Counted from the stretch's first letter, positions 27,266-38,027 are shown. The stretch: 64,000 bases of DNA from Vibrio neonatus (GCF_024346975.1 NZ_AP024885.1:186001-250000), one strand, 5' to 3'. Notes: generated by a model from the letters alone, not told the origin. Program-made: numbers and translations.

Positions 27266-29063
27266 TGAACTCATAGAAAGCAGTGTGTTGTTTTTAGGCG
27301 CCGCCGTTATCGCTGTGCCTTTGGCGCAACGATTGGGGCTTGGCTCGGTATTGGGTTATCTGCTGGCGGGAGTGGTGATTGGCCCGTGGGGACTGTCTTT
27401 AATTAATGATGTCGACGCCATTTTGCACTTCTCTGAGCTTGGGGTGGTGCTGCTACTGTTTCTAATTGGCTTGGAGCTGAATCCTAAAAAACTGTGGGCG
27501 ATGCGCATCCCTATTTTAGGCTTAGGCGGAGCTCAAGTGCTTATATCGACACTGTTTATCTCTATGGTGGCATTTCTATTGGGCCAATCATGGATGAGCA
27601 GTATTGCCATTGGTATGGGCTTGGCGTTGTCATCAACCGCCATTGCACTGCGAGTGATTGATGAGCAAGGGTTAGCGGGAAGTGAAACCGGCCAGTCAGG
27701 ATTTGCGGTATTACTGTTCCAAGATATCGCGGTGATTCCTATGTTGGCTTTATTGCCTTTATTGGCAGGAGGGGTAGCCGGTAATTGGGCTGATGTAGGG
27801 ATGACATTGTTAGCTGTGGTTGGCTTGTTAGTTGCTGGTCATTTCTTACTTAGACCCTTGTTTCGATTCGTACTGTCCACTGGAACGCGTGAGTTATTTA
27901 CCGCCGCGGCATTGCTGGTGGTCTTTGGCATTGCGGTAACCATGCAACATCTTGGTTTATCAATGGCGTTAGGTACATTTTTAGCCGGAGTGTTGTTGGC
28001 TGAAAGTGAATACCGACATGAGCTAGAAATCACTATTGAGCCTTTTAAAGGTCTATTGCTAGGGCTGTTTTTTATCTCGGTGGGGATGTCGGTCAATCTA
28101 GGCTTATTGTTTGAAAATCCAGCATTGATTCTGGCAACTGTGGTTGGGTTAGTCACCGCCAAAGGGCTGATTTTATATGTACTGGCGCGCCTATTTGGCA
28201 TCAAGTCTAAATCGCGCAGTCGAATGGCGGCAATTTTAAGTCAAGGAGGCGAGTTTGCTTTTGTTATCTTTACTGCATCCCTAGCACTGGGTTTGTTATC
28301 TAATTCTGTGGCTAGCTTTTTATTGGTGGTGGTCAGCCTGTCTATGGTGACCACGCCGCTAATATTAAAAGTACAGTCGTGGATTTACTCTCGCAGCATT
28401 AATAGCAGTGATGAAGCTGAATCTCACGAACAGGTACGCGATCGAGAGCCGCGAGTTATCGTGGCAGGCTTTGGTCGTTTTGGACAAGTGATCGGCCGTT
28501 TGATGTACGCCAATAAAGTAAAGCTGACTATCTTAGAAAGCGACCCAAGCCAGATAAAACTATTACGTAAATTTGGCTATAAAGTCTATTTTGGAGATGT
28601 GACCAATATTGACTTATTGCGTTCGGCGGGCGCTGAAAATGCAGAAGCGATAGTGCTGTGTACCGATGCCCCTGATGAGATCATTCGCACCGTTGAATTG
28701 TGCCAGCAACACTTTCCTAATTTAAAAGTTTTTGCTCGAGCACGCAGTCGCGTAGAAGCCTATCAATTACTCAATCATGGCGTACCAGGTTATTCGCGAG
28801 AGACCTTTCTGGGCGCACTAGATTTAGGACGACAATTGTTGGTCGCTTTAGGTATGCACCCTCACCAAGCCACTCGCGCCGCCAAGCATTTTAATAAGTT
28901 AGATAACACCATGCTGAAAGAGTTGTTGCCTCAGCATAGTGATGAAAGTGATTTGGCATTGCGAGCTAAAGAAGCGCGTAAAGAGCTAGAAGAGATCTTC
29001 GGTCGAGAAATAGAAAACGAACGTCAGTCGAGCAATTACTGGAATAGAAATGATGAAAACTAG
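27252..29063 (+). CDS. kefB: Glutathione-regulated potassium/proton antiporter KefB
   Basis: A 603-residue CPA2-family protein. Residues about 1-380 contain about a dozen hydrophobic helices, including LLFLIGLELNPKKLWAM, ALSSTAIALRVIDEQG and GGEFAFVIF, which are conserved in KefB/KefC. The C-terminal RCK/TrkA-N domain starts near REPRVIVAGFGRFGQVIGR, a Rossmann NAD/glutathione-binding motif. Kef channels are held shut by glutathione and opened by electrophile adducts, acidifying the cytoplasm for protection. The context kefG-kefB-yheV and lack of an adjacent kefF favour KefB over KefC. Confidence 0.93.
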   Translation: MALNNELIESSVLFLGAAVIAVPLAQRLGLGSVLGYLLAGVVIGPWGLSLINDVDAILHFSELGVVLLLFLIGLELNPKKLWAMRIPILGLGGAQVLISTLFISMVAFLLGQSWMSSIAIGMGLALSSTAIALRVIDEQGLAGSETGQSGFAVLLFQDIAVIPMLALLPLLAGGVAGNWADVGMTLLAVVGLLVAGHFLLRPLFRFVLSTGTRELFTAAALLVVFGIAVTMQHLGLSMALGTFLAGVLLAESEYRHELEITIEPFKGLLLGLFFISVGMSVNLGLLFENPALILATVVGLVTAKGLILYVLARLFGIKSKSRSRMAAILSQGGEFAFVIFTASLALGLLSNSVASFLLVVVSLSMVTTPLILKVQSWIYSRSINSSDEAESHEQVRDREPRVIVAGFGRFGQVIGRLMYANKVKLTILESDPSQIKLLRKFGYKVYFGDVTNIDLLRSAGAENAEAIVLCTDAPDEIIRTVELCQQHFPNLKVFARARSRVEAYQLLNHGVPGYSRETFLGALDLGRQLLVALGMHPHQATRAAKHFNKLDNTMLKELLPQHSDESDLALRAKEARKELEEIFGREIENERQSSNYWNRNDEN

Positions 29064-29250
29064 AAAACGATTTATTGCCGGCGCCGAATGCCCAGAATGT
29101 CACGATATGGATAGCTTGCGCTGGTGGGAAGTGAATAATATCGAATGGGTAGAATGTGTGAGTTGTGATTATAAACAGCCTCGCTTGCCGGCAGAAAAGC
29201 AACAAAAAGCAAAAGATCAGGATATGATTGGGATCTTTAAACCAGAATAG
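29050..29250 (+). CDS. yheV: YheV family putative zinc-ribbon protein
   Basis: A 66-residue protein with two CxxC pairs, CPEC and CVSC, spaced as a zinc ribbon, and the family pattern RFIAGAECPECHDMDSLRWW. Function is unknown. It overlaps the kefB end by 14 bases. ATG codons at 29050 and 29053 are both possible starts. Confidence 0.9.
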   Translation: MMKTRKRFIAGAECPECHDMDSLRWWEVNNIEWVECVSCDYKQPRLPAEKQQKAKDQDMIGIFKPE

Positions 29251-29336
29251 AATTAAGCGCTAGCCATGGCAAAGGTTAGTCTGTATTATTGCGCCTCTTT
29301 TTTGAACAGTTGAATAACCAACTTTTTGGAGTGACT

Positions 29337-29885
29337 ATGAAAATCGACAATAACTCAGTAGTAAGTCTTGCATATCAAGTTAAGCTTGAAGAAGGCGTAG
29401 TTGTTGATCAAGCCGGTGTGGATGCACCATTGGATTATCTACACGGACACAACAACCTAGTAGTTGGTTTAGAAAAAGCACTTGCTGGCCGCGCAGTTGG
29501 CGACAAGTTCAGCGTGACTGTAAGCCCTGAAGAAGCATACGGTGAGCATAGCGACGCTATGGTGCAACGTGTTCCTGCTAATGTATTCCAAGGTGTAGAT
29601 GAACTAGAAGTCGGCATGCGCTTTTTAGCGGATACAGACCAAGGTCAAATCCCTGTAGAAATTACAGAAGTTGACGGCGACGAAGTTGTTGTTGATGGTA
29701 ACCACATGCTAGCAGGTCAAACTCTAACGTTTGACGTAGAAGTAGTGGCTATTCGTGAAGCAACAGAAGAAGAAATCGCCCACGGCCATATCCACAGAGA
29801 AGGTGCTCATGACCATGACGATCATGAATGCTGTGGTGGTAAAGGTGAGTGTGGTAAAGGCGACGACTGCTGCTCTAACCACTAG
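29337..29885 (+). CDS. slyD: SlyD, FKBP-type peptidyl-prolyl isomerase and metallochaperone
   Basis: A 182-residue cytosolic protein. The FKBP fold is interrupted by the insert-in-flap chaperone domain (FQGVDELEVGMRFLAD region). The start is LAYQVKLEEG with VDQAGVDAPLDYLHG, followed by SPEEAYGE. The C-terminus is rich in His and Cys (ending DDCCSNH), which binds nickel and other metals in E. coli SlyD, where it feeds hydrogenase maturation. The ATG at 29337 has TTGGAGTGACT upstream and gives the family N-terminus. The end of the gene is duplicated as a 20-bp tandem repeat. Confidence 0.95.
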   Translation: MKIDNNSVVSLAYQVKLEEGVVVDQAGVDAPLDYLHGHNNLVVGLEKALAGRAVGDKFSVTVSPEEAYGEHSDAMVQRVPANVFQGVDELEVGMRFLADTDQGQIPVEITEVDGDEVVVDGNHMLAGQTLTFDVEVVAIREATEEEIAHGHIHREGAHDHDDHECCGGKGECGKGDDCCSNH

Positions 29886-29904
29886 ACTGCTGCTTTAACT
29901 ACTA
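29865..29904 (+). repeat. 20-bp tandem duplication across the slyD stop codon
   Basis: Copy 1 (29865-29884) and copy 2 (29885-29904) are adjacent and differ by two C-to-T changes. Copy 1 encodes the last metal-binding residues of slyD and its stop; copy 2 lies untranslated beyond it. Confidence 0.85.
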
Positions 29905-29933
29905 AAAGTTAAATCACTTAGACGTAATTTAGA

Positions 29934-29960
29934 AAGCCTCCCTAATCGGAGGCTTTTTTC
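29934..29960 (+). terminator. Terminator after slyD
   Basis: AAGCCTCC (29934-29941) pairs with GGAGGCTT (29948-29955) across loop CTAATC and runs into TTTTTT. Convergent slyX ends 30 bases beyond. Confidence 0.92.
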
Positions 29961-29989
29961 GTTTTACAGGCTTTATCACAAAATAGGTA

Positions 29990-30232
29990 TTAATAGTGTG
30001 GCGGTGGGGTTTCTTCTGATGGATCAGCAAGGTTAGAGGTATCCATGTTTTTCACTTTACCTACTACGTATTTCATTTGCGTTTGCATTCTTGAAATCAG
30101 TAACTGTTGCTGGCTTAACGCATCATTGAGTTCATCGATGGTTTGTTCTTGGAATGCCGCTTTACACTCAAGATCATCAATTTTCTGGTTAAGTTGTTGA
30201 ATTAGTATTGAAACCTCTGTTGCATCTGACAT
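29990..30232 (-). CDS. slyX: SlyX-like small coiled-coil protein
   Basis: An 80-residue protein with a continuous heptad-rich coiled coil (residues about 8-60, with LIQQLNQKIDDLECKAAF and DELNDALSQQQ), ending in the proline-rich EETPPPHY typical of SlyX. Function is unknown. It is convergent with slyD and divergent from fkpA, its normal position. Confidence 0.9.
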   Translation of the reverse strand: MSDATEVSILIQQLNQKIDDLECKAAFQEQTIDELNDALSQQQLLISRMQTQMKYVVGKVKNMDTSNLADPSEETPPPHY

Positions 30233-30607
30233 TGCATTGAGCCTATAAAATCGATAACGGCGTGCAGTTTACCTTAGATTACCTGTGCCTTCATCTCTAT
30301 ATCCCAATCCTATAGCTGAATACTGACAGAGAAATAGCCACAAATACCCGTAGGGTTGGCAGGAAATAAACAGTTATAGAAGCCAATCAAGTGATTTAAC
30401 TTGTTTACTAGGGAACTAATCTAAAGAGTAGGGTCTAAGTCCCTATCTCACACATTTTTACTTAGAAATGACAATTAAAGGTTGTGTAGGCGTAATTATA
30501 ATTCGCACACTGACCTGTAATTTGTTAATTTTAATAAAATATTAACGGAAACAATTTGCACCTAATAGTGCTTATAGCAATGGCTACGCCATGATTTGGA
30601 GAAATAA
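30233..30607. other. 375-base intergenic region between slyX and fkpA
   Basis: No open frame of note. It contains a sigma-E-like promoter for fkpA at 30412-30438. The next 165 bases form the fkpA leader, AT-rich and with no strong hairpin apart from a short AGGG/CCCT inverted repeat overlapping the -10 element. Confidence 0.7.
30412..30438 (+). promoter_or_regulatory. Sigma-E-type promoter upstream of fkpA
   Basis: GGAACT (30412-30417) and GTCTAA (30433-30438) are separated by 15 bases. This closely matches the RpoE consensus (GGAACTT, then GTCTAA or TCTGA-like, about 15-16 bases apart). fkpA is an established envelope-stress gene under sigma E in E. coli, which supports the call. Confidence 0.72.
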
Positions 30608-31405
30608 ATGAAATCAATGCTAAAACTTTCTCTGCTTGCAGCAACAGTTGCCCTAGCAGTTGGTTGTCAAAAAGAAGAAGCACCAAAGACAGACGCAGCC
30701 CCAGCTGCAACTGAAGCAGCCGCTCCAGCAGAAGCTAGCGCAATGCAATTTAAATCTGACGACGATAAAGCGGCATACGCAATCGGCGTTTCATTTGCAA
30801 CTTACCTAAAAGCAAGTGTAGAGAAACCAAAAGAGATTGGTATTGAGCTTAGCGACGAAATGGTACTGAAAGGTATTACAGATTCATTTGCCGGTAACGC
30901 TGGTCTTAAAGAAGATGAAATCCGTACTGTTCTTGAAGGTCTAGACGCTCGCGTTAGCAAGAAAATGGCTGAAAAAGCCGCGGCTAAATCAGCAGCAGCA
31001 TTGAAAGCTGGCGAAGATTTCCGTGCTGATTTTGCTAAGCAAGATGGCGTAACCAAAACTGATTCTGGCATCCTTTACCAAGTTGAAAAACAAGGTGACG
31101 GCGCGACTCCTAAAGCAACTGACGTAGTTAAAGTTCACTACACAGGTACTTTAACTGACGGCACTAAGTTCGATAGCTCTATCGACCGTGGCGAACCAGC
31201 AACATTCCCACTTAACCGTGTGATTCCTGGTTGGACTGAAGGTCTGCAACTTATGAAAGTGGGTTCTAAATACAAATTTGTTATCCCACCAGAGCTAGCA
31301 TACGGCGACCAAGAGTCTCCTGCTATCCCTGCAAACTCTACTTTAGTGTTTGAAGTTGAGCTACTAGGTATTGAAGCTCCAGCTGCACAGCCTGCTACTA
31401 AGTAA
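30608..31405 (+). CDS. fkpA: FkpA, periplasmic FKBP-type peptidyl-prolyl isomerase and chaperone
   Basis: A 265-residue exported protein. The signal peptide ends in LAVGC, a lipobox, so it may be lipid-anchored rather than free in the periplasm as in E. coli. An Ala/Pro/Glu-rich linker follows. A helical dimerisation domain begins at [18 protein letters not shown]. The C-terminal FKBP domain has [36 protein letters not shown] and IPPELAYGD. It assists folding of outer-membrane and secreted proteins. It stands alone with a promoter of sigma-E type and its own terminator. Confidence 0.94.
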   Translation: MKSMLKLSLLAATVALAVGCQKEEAPKTDAAPAATEAAAPAEASAMQFKSDDDKAAYAIGVSFATYLKASVEKPKEIGIELSDEMVLKGITDSFAGNAGLKEDEIRTVLEGLDARVSKKMAEKAAAKSAAALKAGEDFRADFAKQDGVTKTDSGILYQVEKQGDGATPKATDVVKVHYTGTLTDGTKFDSSIDRGEPATFPLNRVIPGWTEGLQLMKVGSKYKFVIPPELAYGDQESPAIPANSTLVFEVELLGIEAPAAQPATK

Positions 31406-31423
31406 TAGTAAATAGGCTATATA

Positions 31424-31447
31424 AAACCGAGGCTTGCCTCGGTTTTT
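31424..31447 (+). terminator. Terminator after fkpA
   Basis: AAACCGAGGC (31424-31433) pairs with GCCTCGGTTT (31436-31445) over a TT turn and continues into a T run. Confidence 0.9.
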
Positions 31448-31565
31448 TGCATTTTGTTTATGATTTAGATCAGAATATTAAAGTGTTAATTCAGCTAGCC
31501 CTCTCTTTTTTCAAATAATCTGATAAACTTTAACTTATTATTTGAAATGTTAACTGGATAGACAC

Positions 31566-32279
31566 GTGAACACTGAAATTATTGATGCTGAATCGCTATT
31601 AGAGTTGGATTCTGTTGATATCAAGCCTTTTACAGAGCACGACAAAATCATCCTACGCTCGTATGAAGCTGTGGTTGATGGTATTGCCAGTTTGATAGGA
31701 CAGTTTTGTGAAATTGTTCTGCACTCATTAGAAGATCTCAACACTTCGGCTATTCGCATAGCCAATGGCGAAAACACCGGTCGTCAGGTCGGTTCTCCGA
31801 TTACCGTCCTTGCTCTTAAAATGTTAAAAGACATTGAGGGTTCAGAAAGAAACTTCTCTCGCTCATACTTTACTCGCGCTAAGGGTGGGGTATTAATGAA
31901 ATCGATCACTGTGGCTATTCGCAATGGTGATAATCGAGTGATTGGGCTTCTTTGTATCAATGTCAATCTAGATGCTCCTTTCTCGCAAGTGCTGACTTCC
32001 TTTATGCCAACCGAAGAAGCGCAAGCAGCGGCTTCATCGGTGAACTTTGCCAGTGATGTTGAAGAGCTGGTGGATCAAACGGTTGAACGTACCATTGATG
32101 AAGTGAACGCGGATAAAATGGTGTCGAATAACACTAAAAACCGTCAAATCGTCATGGAGCTGTACGACAAAGGCATCTTTGATATTAAAGATGCTATCAG
32201 TAGTGTGGCCGATCGCTTAAACATCTCAAAACATACCGTATATTTGTATATTCGTCAGCGTAAGACTGAGGACGAGTAA
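31566..32279 (+). CDS. yheO: YheO-like PAS/HTH transcriptional regulator
   Basis: A 237-residue protein. The N-terminal YheO/PAS_6-type domain (residues about 20-150, with [21 protein letters not shown] and [10 protein letters not shown]) precedes a C-terminal helix-turn-helix (about 195-232, [26 protein letters not shown]). The ligand and targets are unknown; a YheO relative in Haemophilus and E. coli lies next to the tus genes as here. The start is GTG. The stop is followed one base later by tusD. Confidence 0.88.
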   Translation: MNTEIIDAESLLELDSVDIKPFTEHDKIILRSYEAVVDGIASLIGQFCEIVLHSLEDLNTSAIRIANGENTGRQVGSPITVLALKMLKDIEGSERNFSRSYFTRAKGGVLMKSITVAIRNGDNRVIGLLCINVNLDAPFSQVLTSFMPTEEAQAAASSVNFASDVEELVDQTVERTIDEVNADKMVSNNTKNRQIVMELYDKGIFDIKDAISSVADRLNISKHTVYLYIRQRKTEDE

Positions 32280-32280
32280 T

Positions 32281-32673
32281 TTGAGCTTAACGTACACCTT
32301 AGTGGTGAATGGTGAGGTATATGGTGAGCAGTCAAGTTTGAATGCTTATCAGTTTGCCAAAGCCTTGATCGGAAAAGGGCACCGTTTAGTGAATGTTTTC
32401 TTTTACCAACAAGGCGTGACTAACGGTAACGGTTTAACTGTGCCTGCCAATGACGAATTTGATTTGGTTTCAGCGTGGCAGCAGTTGGCAGCAGAGCATG
32501 GGGTGTTATTGCAAACATGTGTAGCGGCTGCCTTGCGCCGAGGTATGGTCGGGCAACAAGAAGCCGAGCAACACCAGTTAGCACAGTCTAATCTTGCTGA
32601 CGGTTTTGAGCAGTCTGGATTAGGCAGTTTAGCTGAGTCACTATTGAGTCAAGATAGGGTAGTGCAGTTTTGA
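32281..32673 (+). CDS. tusD: TusD, sulfur-relay subunit
   Basis: A 130-residue DsrE-family protein. The catalytic cysteine is in [13 protein letters not shown], equivalent to Cys78 of E. coli TusD. In the TusBCD hexamer it takes persulfide sulfur from TusA and passes it to TusE for 2-thiolation of the wobble uridine (mnm5s2U) by MnmA. It starts with TTG immediately after the yheO stop. Confidence 0.94.
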   Translation: MSLTYTLVVNGEVYGEQSSLNAYQFAKALIGKGHRLVNVFFYQQGVTNGNGLTVPANDEFDLVSAWQQLAAEHGVLLQTCVAAALRRGMVGQQEAEQHQLAQSNLADGFEQSGLGSLAESLLSQDRVVQF

Positions 32674-33026
32674 AAAGTATTGCCTTTGTATTTACTACCT
32701 CACCACACACGACAGCCAGTGGGCGTGAAGCACTGGATGCCGTATTAGCTACCTCAGCTTACAGTGAAAACCTGTCGCTGTTTTTTATTGGTGATGGCAT
32801 TAGTCAGTTATTGAAGCATCAACAACCGCAATCAATACTGAGCCGTGACTATATCTCAGCATTTCGACTGCTGGATTTATATGAGGTAGAAGATCTGTTT
32901 GTCTGTGAGACTAGCCTTCAAGAATTTGGCTTTTCTGCGGATGACCTATTTTTGGATGCGCGGTTACTCAGCGGTACTGAAATCGCCCAAAAACTGGCCG
33001 CTTGCGATGTGGTATTAAGGTTTTAA
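32670..33026 (+). CDS. tusC: TusC, sulfur-relay subunit
   Basis: A 118-residue DsrE-family protein with [26 protein letters not shown] and [15 protein letters not shown], typical of TusC; it has a structural role in the TusBCD complex. It begins with TTG, which overlaps the tusD stop as TTGA, so translation is coupled by re-initiation. Confidence 0.93.
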   Translation: MKSIAFVFTTSPHTTASGREALDAVLATSAYSENLSLFFIGDGISQLLKHQQPQSILSRDYISAFRLLDLYEVEDLFVCETSLQEFGFSADDLFLDARLLSGTEIAQKLAACDVVLRF

Positions 33027-33029
33027 ATT

Positions 33030-33305
33030 ATGTTGCACATAGTAACTCGTCTGCACTTTGTAGAGACTCTATCTTCGTATGTGTTAGATAAAGACAGTAT
33101 ATTGCTGGTTGAAGAGGCGGTGTATGCCATCAATCCTAAGCATAAATTGCATGCTTGTTTGCCTGCACAAGTGACCATTAAGGCGTTGCAGCCTGATGTG
33201 AGCGCAAGAGGATTAGAAGCAGTGTGCGCGGTGCATATTGAATGTGTCGATTTTGCCGGTTTTGTTGACCTTACAGCAGAGCACAGTAAATCCTTAACTT
33301 GGTAA
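33030..33305 (+). CDS. tusB: TusB, sulfur-relay subunit
   Basis: A 91-residue protein of the DsrH family beginning MLHIVTRLHF, with the KDSILLVEEAVYA block. It completes the heterohexameric TusBCD complex. It lies three bases after tusC, and the str operon promoter follows 87 bases downstream. I see no terminator between them. Confidence 0.92.
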   Translation: MLHIVTRLHFVETLSSYVLDKDSILLVEEAVYAINPKHKLHACLPAQVTIKALQPDVSARGLEAVCAVHIECVDFAGFVDLTAEHSKSLTW

Positions 33306-33392
33306 ATACCCCCTAAAAACTATTCTAGATAGCGAATATAGTATCGATCTGTCGCGGATCGGCTCAGATGTTAAAAAAGATCTGTATATTTC

Positions 33393-33421
33393 TTGACACC
33401 CCTCCCGTCCCCGAATAGAAT
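33393..33421 (+). promoter_or_regulatory. Str operon promoter (sigma 70)
   Basis: TTGACA (33393-33398), a 17-base spacer very rich in C, and TAGAAT (33416-33421), followed by TTCGCGTCCC, a GC-rich discriminator typical of stringently controlled ribosomal-protein promoters. The start of transcription is expected near 33428, leaving a leader of about 70 bases before rpsL. Confidence 0.88.
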
Positions 33422-33496
33422 TTCGCGTCCCTAATTGCACTAGTGTGATAGGGCTTAGATTTTTCACAAAGCTTATTTTAAGTAATCAGGAGCTAG

Positions 33497-33874
<378 letters not shown>

Positions 33875-33988
33875 TGCCCTTCTTGTCATAAAGAAGCGTT
33901 AAGTAAGGCCAAACATTAAAATTACATATTAATTTTGAAGAAACTGTAAAGTTTTGGATAACCTGAAGAAGACAACGGAGAAATTCCT

Positions 33989-34459
33989 ATGCCACGTCGT
34001 CGCGTTATTGGTCAGCGTAAGATCCTTCCAGATCCTAAGTTCAAATCTGAATTGCTGGCAAAATTCGTTAACATCCTTATGGTTGACGGAAAAAAATCTA
34101 CTGCAGAAAAAATTGTTTACACTGCACTAGAAGTTATGGCTGAGAAGTCTGGTAAAGACCACTTAGCTGTATTTGAAGAAGCTCTTGAAAATGTTCGCCC
34201 AGCGGTAGAAGTTAAATCTCGCCGTGTAGGTGGTTCAACTTACCAAGTACCTGTAGAAGTACGTCCGGTTCGCCGTAACGCACTTGCTATGCGTTGGTTG
34301 GTTGAAGCTGCGCGCAAGCGTGGTGAAAAATCTATGGCTCAACGCCTAGCTGCTGAAATGCTAGACGCGTCTGAGAACAAAGGTACTGCGGTTAAGAAAC
34401 GTGAAGACGTTCACCGCATGGCTGACGCTAACAAAGCGTTTGCTCACTACCGCTGGTAA
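33989..34459 (+). CDS. rpsG: 30S ribosomal protein S7
   Basis: 156 residues; [21 protein letters not shown] and the [16 protein letters not shown] beta-hairpin contact 16S rRNA in the head of the small subunit. In E. coli S7 represses the str operon by binding the rpsL-rpsG intercistronic mRNA; the 114-base gap here is long enough for such an element. Confidence 0.99.
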   Translation: MPRRRVIGQRKILPDPKFKSELLAKFVNILMVDGKKSTAEKIVYTALEVMAEKSGKDHLAVFEEALENVRPAVEVKSRRVGGSTYQVPVEVRPVRRNALAMRWLVEAARKRGEKSMAQRLAAEMLDASENKGTAVKKREDVHRMADANKAFAHYRW

Positions 34460-34598
34460 TCCCTCGGTAAGACCTTTAATGCAGCGAGCCTTGCTCGCTG
34501 CATTTCTCTATTTTTCAGAAAGGAAAAATAGGGTCTATTCATATTTTAAAAGCCCATATTTTTAAAACATTAATAGTCCCTAATAAGAGGATAGAATC

Positions 34599-36692
34599 GT
34601 GGCTCGTAAAACTCCTATTGAGCGCTACCGTAATATCGGTATCGTAGCTCACGTAGATGCAGGTAAAACAACCACAAGTGAGCGTATTCTATTCTATACC
34701 GGTCTCTCTCATAAAATTGGTGAGGTTCATGACGGCGCAGCTATCATGGACTGGATGGAGCAAGAGCAAGAACGTGGTATTACTATCACTTCTGCGGCGA
34801 CCACCACCTTTTGGCGCGGTATGGAAGCTCAATTCCAAGATCATCGCATCAACATTATCGATACCCCTGGACACGTTGACTTTACTATCGAAGTAGAACG
34901 CTCATTGCGTGTACTTGATGGTGCCGTTGTCGTTTTCTGTGGCGCATCGGGTGTTGAGCCTCAATCTGAGACAGTGTGGCGTCAAGCGGATAAGTACCAT
35001 GTTCCTCGTTTAGTGTTCGTAAACAAAATGGACCGTACAGGCGCTGACTTCCTACGCGTTGTCGATCAAATTGAAGAGCGTCTTGGCGCAACTCCAGTGC
35101 CTATCCAATTAAACATTGGTGCTGAAGACGAATTTGCAGGTGTTGTAGACCTGATCAAGATGAAGCGCATCAGCTGGAATGAAGCTGATCAAGGTATGTC
35201 TTTCTCTTATGAAGATGTCCCTGCTGATATGCTTGAAACTGCTGAAGAATGGCGTACTAACTTAGTAGAAGCTGCTGCTGAAGCTAACGAAGAGCTGATG
35301 GATAAGTACCTTGAAGAAGGTGAGTTAACGGAAGCTGAGATCAAACAAGGTCTACGTATCCGTACTCTTAACAACGAAATTGTACTTGCAACTTGTGGTA
35401 GTGCCTTTAAAAACAAAGGTGTACAAGCAGTACTTGATGCAGTTGTTGATTTCTTACCATCACCTGTTGATGTGCCGGCAATTCAAGGTGTTGATGAAAA
35501 CGAAAATGTTGTTGAGCGTCATGCCGACGACAAAGAACCGTTTTCTGCATTAGCATTTAAGATAGCAACAGACCCGTTTGTAGGTACCTTAACCTTCATG
35601 CGCGTTTACTCTGGTGTTGTCAAATCGGCTGGAACAGTCTACAACTCAGTTAAAGAGAAAAAAGAACGTCTTGGTCGAATTGTACAAATGCACTCGAACA
35701 AGCGTGAAGAAGTGAAAGAAGTTTACGCAGGTGACATCGCGGCCGTTATCGGCCTAAAAGATGTGACAACAGGTGATACATTGTGCGATCAGAATCACAA
35801 GGTGATTCTAGAACGTATGGAATTCCCTGACCCTGTAATTCAAATTGTGGTAGAACCTAGATCTCAAGCAGACCAAGATAAAATGGCCATCGCTTTAGAG
35901 AAGCTAGCTGCCGAAGATCCTTCTTTCCACGTGGAAATGGATAACGAAACAGGTCAAACCTTGATCTCTGGTATGGGTGAGCTTCACTTAGATATCATCG
36001 TTGACCGTATGAAGCGTGAATTTAACGTTGGTTGTAACGTAGGTAACCCTCAGGTTGCTTACCGCGAAGCAATTCGTGGCAAGACCAAAGTTGAAGGTAA
36101 ATTTATTCGTCAAGGTGAACGTAACCAGTATGGTCACGTATGGCTTGAGCTTGAGCCATCAGAACCGGGCGAAGGTTTTGTTTTTGTGAACGATATTGTG
36201 GACGGTGTAGTTCCTAGCGAATACATCAGTTCGGTATCGAAAGGTATCGAAGAGCAAATGATTAATGGTGTGCTTGCTGGCTATCCTATGCAGGATGTCA
36301 AAGCGACCTTAGTTGATGGTTCTTACCATGATGTCGACTCAAGTGAGATAGCGTTTAGAATCGCTGCCTCAATGGCGTTCAGGGAAGGTGCACTTGATGC
36401 ACAACCAGTTCTCCTTGAACCAATGATGAAAGTTGAAATAACCACGCCAGAAGACTGGATGGGTAGTGTAGTAGGTGACTTAAACCGTCGCCGCGGCATT
36501 ATTGAAGGCATGGAAGACGGAACTGCAGGACTTAAAGTTGTCCGTGCGCAGGTGCCATTGTCTGTCATGTTTGGCTATTCAACTGACTTACGTTCAGCGA
36601 CACAAGGCCGTGCTTCTTACTCTATGGAGTTTAGTGAGTACGCTGAAGTGCCGAAGAATGTGGCTGATGCTATTATTGCCGAGCGTGGTTAA
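34599..36692 (+). CDS. fusA: Elongation factor G
   Basis: A 697-residue translocation GTPase. The P-loop is [15 protein letters not shown], switch II is DTPGHVDFT, and the guanine-specificity motif is NKMDRTGA. Domains II-V follow, with the C-terminal [25 protein letters not shown] start (ATCGTGGCTCGTAAAACT) with TAAGAGGATAGAATC upstream. Codon use is less extreme than in the neighbouring tuf. Third gene of the str operon. Confidence 0.98.
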   Translation: MARKTPIERYRNIGIVAHVDAGKTTTSERILFYTGLSHKIGEVHDGAAIMDWMEQEQERGITITSAATTTFWRGMEAQFQDHRINIIDTPGHVDFTIEVERSLRVLDGAVVVFCGASGVEPQSETVWRQADKYHVPRLVFVNKMDRTGADFLRVVDQIEERLGATPVPIQLNIGAEDEFAGVVDLIKMKRISWNEADQGMSFSYEDVPADMLETAEEWRTNLVEAAAEANEELMDKYLEEGELTEAEIKQGLRIRTLNNEIVLATCGSAFKNKGVQAVLDAVVDFLPSPVDVPAIQGVDENENVVERHADDKEPFSALAFKIATDPFVGTLTFMRVYSGVVKSAGTVYNSVKEKKERLGRIVQMHSNKREEVKEVYAGDIAAVIGLKDVTTGDTLCDQNHKVILERMEFPDPVIQIVVEPRSQADQDKMAIALEKLAAEDPSFHVEMDNETGQTLISGMGELHLDIIVDRMKREFNVGCNVGNPQVAYREAIRGKTKVEGKFIRQGERNQYGHVWLELEPSEPGEGFVFVNDIVDGVVPSEYISSVSKGIEEQMINGVLAGYPMQDVKATLVDGSYHDVDSSEIAFRIAASMAFREGALDAQPVLLEPMMKVEITTPEDWMGSVVGDLNRRRGIIEGMEDGTAGLKVVRAQVPLSVMFGYSTDLRSATQGRASYSMEFSEYAEVPKNVADAIIAERG

Positions 36693-36842
36693 TCATTTAG
36701 GCGCTAAATAGAGCTGATGAATTTTTTAAAATCAGTGCGCCTAAATATTGCGCTAAAGGCGTTTGATGCTTAAAATAGCAAATTCTGGCGCGCCTCGACT
36801 ATGTTCGGTCGCGGCGAATCATAACTAGGAAGGAACACGATC

Positions 36843-38027
36843 GTGTCTAAAGAAAAATTTGAACGTACGAAACCGCACGTAAACGTTGGTACTATCGGCC
36901 ACGTTGACCACGGTAAAACAACTCTAACTGCAGCTATCTGTACTACTCTTTCAAAAGTATACGGTGGTGAAGCTAAAGACTTCGCATCTATCGATAATGC
37001 TCCAGAAGAGCGTGAGCGCGGTATCACAATCGCTACTTCTCACGTAGAGTACGATACTCCAGAACGTCACTACGCACACGTAGACTGTCCAGGACACGCC
37101 GATTATGTTAAAAACATGATCACTGGTGCTGCTCAAATGGACGGTGGTATCCTAGTTGTTGCTGCAACTGATGGTCCAATGCCTCAAACTCGTGAGCACA
37201 TCCTACTTGGCCGTCAGGTTGGTATTCCTTACATCATCGTATTCATGAACAAATGTGACATGGTTGATGACGAAGAACTACTTGAACTAGTAGAAATGGA
37301 AGTTCGTGAACTTCTTTCTGAGTACGAATACCCAGGAGATGATCTTCCAGTAATCCAAGGTTCTGCACTTGGCGCACTAAACGGCGAGAAGCAGTGGGAA
37401 GACAAGATCGTTGAGCTTGCAGAAGCACTAGATTCTTACATTCCACTTCCAGAGCGTGCTGTTGACCAACCGTTCCTACTACCAATTGAAGATGTATTCT
37501 CAATTCAAGGTCGTGGTACTGTTGTTACTGGTCGTATCGAGCGTGGTATCCTACGCGTAGGTGACGAAGTAGAAATCGTTGGTATTAAAGAAACAACTCT
37601 TACTACTTGTACTGGTGTTGAAATGTTCCGTAAACTGCTTGACGAAGGTCGTGCTGGTGAGAACGTTGGTGCACTACTACGTGGTACTAAGCGTGATGAC
37701 GTTGAACGTGGCCAAGTACTTGCTGCTAAAGGTTCAATCAACCCACACACTAAATTTGAGTCAGAAGTATACGTTCTTTCAAAAGATGAAGGCGGCCGTC
37801 ATACTCCTTTCTTCAAAGGTTACCGTCCACAGTTCTACTTCCGTACAACTGACGTAACAGGCGATATCACTCTACCTGAAGGCGTAGAAATGGTAATGCC
37901 AGGTGACAACGTTCAAATGACTGTTGAGCTAATCGCTCCAATCGCAATGGACGAAGGTCTACGCTTCGCAATCCGTGAAGGTGGCCGTACTGTTGGTGCT
38001 GGTGTTGTTGCTAAGATCTTTGACTAA
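36843..38027 (+). CDS. tufA: Elongation factor Tu
   Basis: A 394-residue GTPase that delivers aminoacyl-tRNA to the ribosome. The P-loop is GHVDHGKTT, switch [23 protein letters not shown], and the specificity motif NKCDMVDD. It starts with GTG after a strong AGGAAGGAACACGATC site. Codon bias is very strong, as expected for the most abundant protein. Vibrios usually carry a second tuf elsewhere; by position in the str operon this is tufA. Confidence 0.98.
   Translation: MSKEKFERTKPHVNVGTIGHVDHGKTTLTAAICTTLSKVYGGEAKDFASIDNAPEERERGITIATSHVEYDTPERHYAHVDCPGHADYVKNMITGAAQMDGGILVVAATDGPMPQTREHILLGRQVGIPYIIVFMNKCDMVDDEELLELVEMEVRELLSEYEYPGDDLPVIQGSALGALNGEKQWEDKIVELAEALDSYIPLPERAVDQPFLLPIEDVFSIQGRGTVVTGRIERGILRVGDEVEIVGIKETTLTTCTGVEMFRKLLDEGRAGENVGALLRGTKRDDVERGQVLAAKGSINPHTKFESEVYVLSKDEGGRHTPFFKGYRPQFYFRTTDVTGDITLPEGVEMVMPGDNVQMTVELIAPIAMDEGLRFAIREGGRTVGAGVVAKIFD

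Noticed and set aside
27839..28204. 121-codon open frame antisense to kefB
   Set aside because: It is entirely inside a well-conserved membrane protein gene, and has no ribosome site or family pattern.
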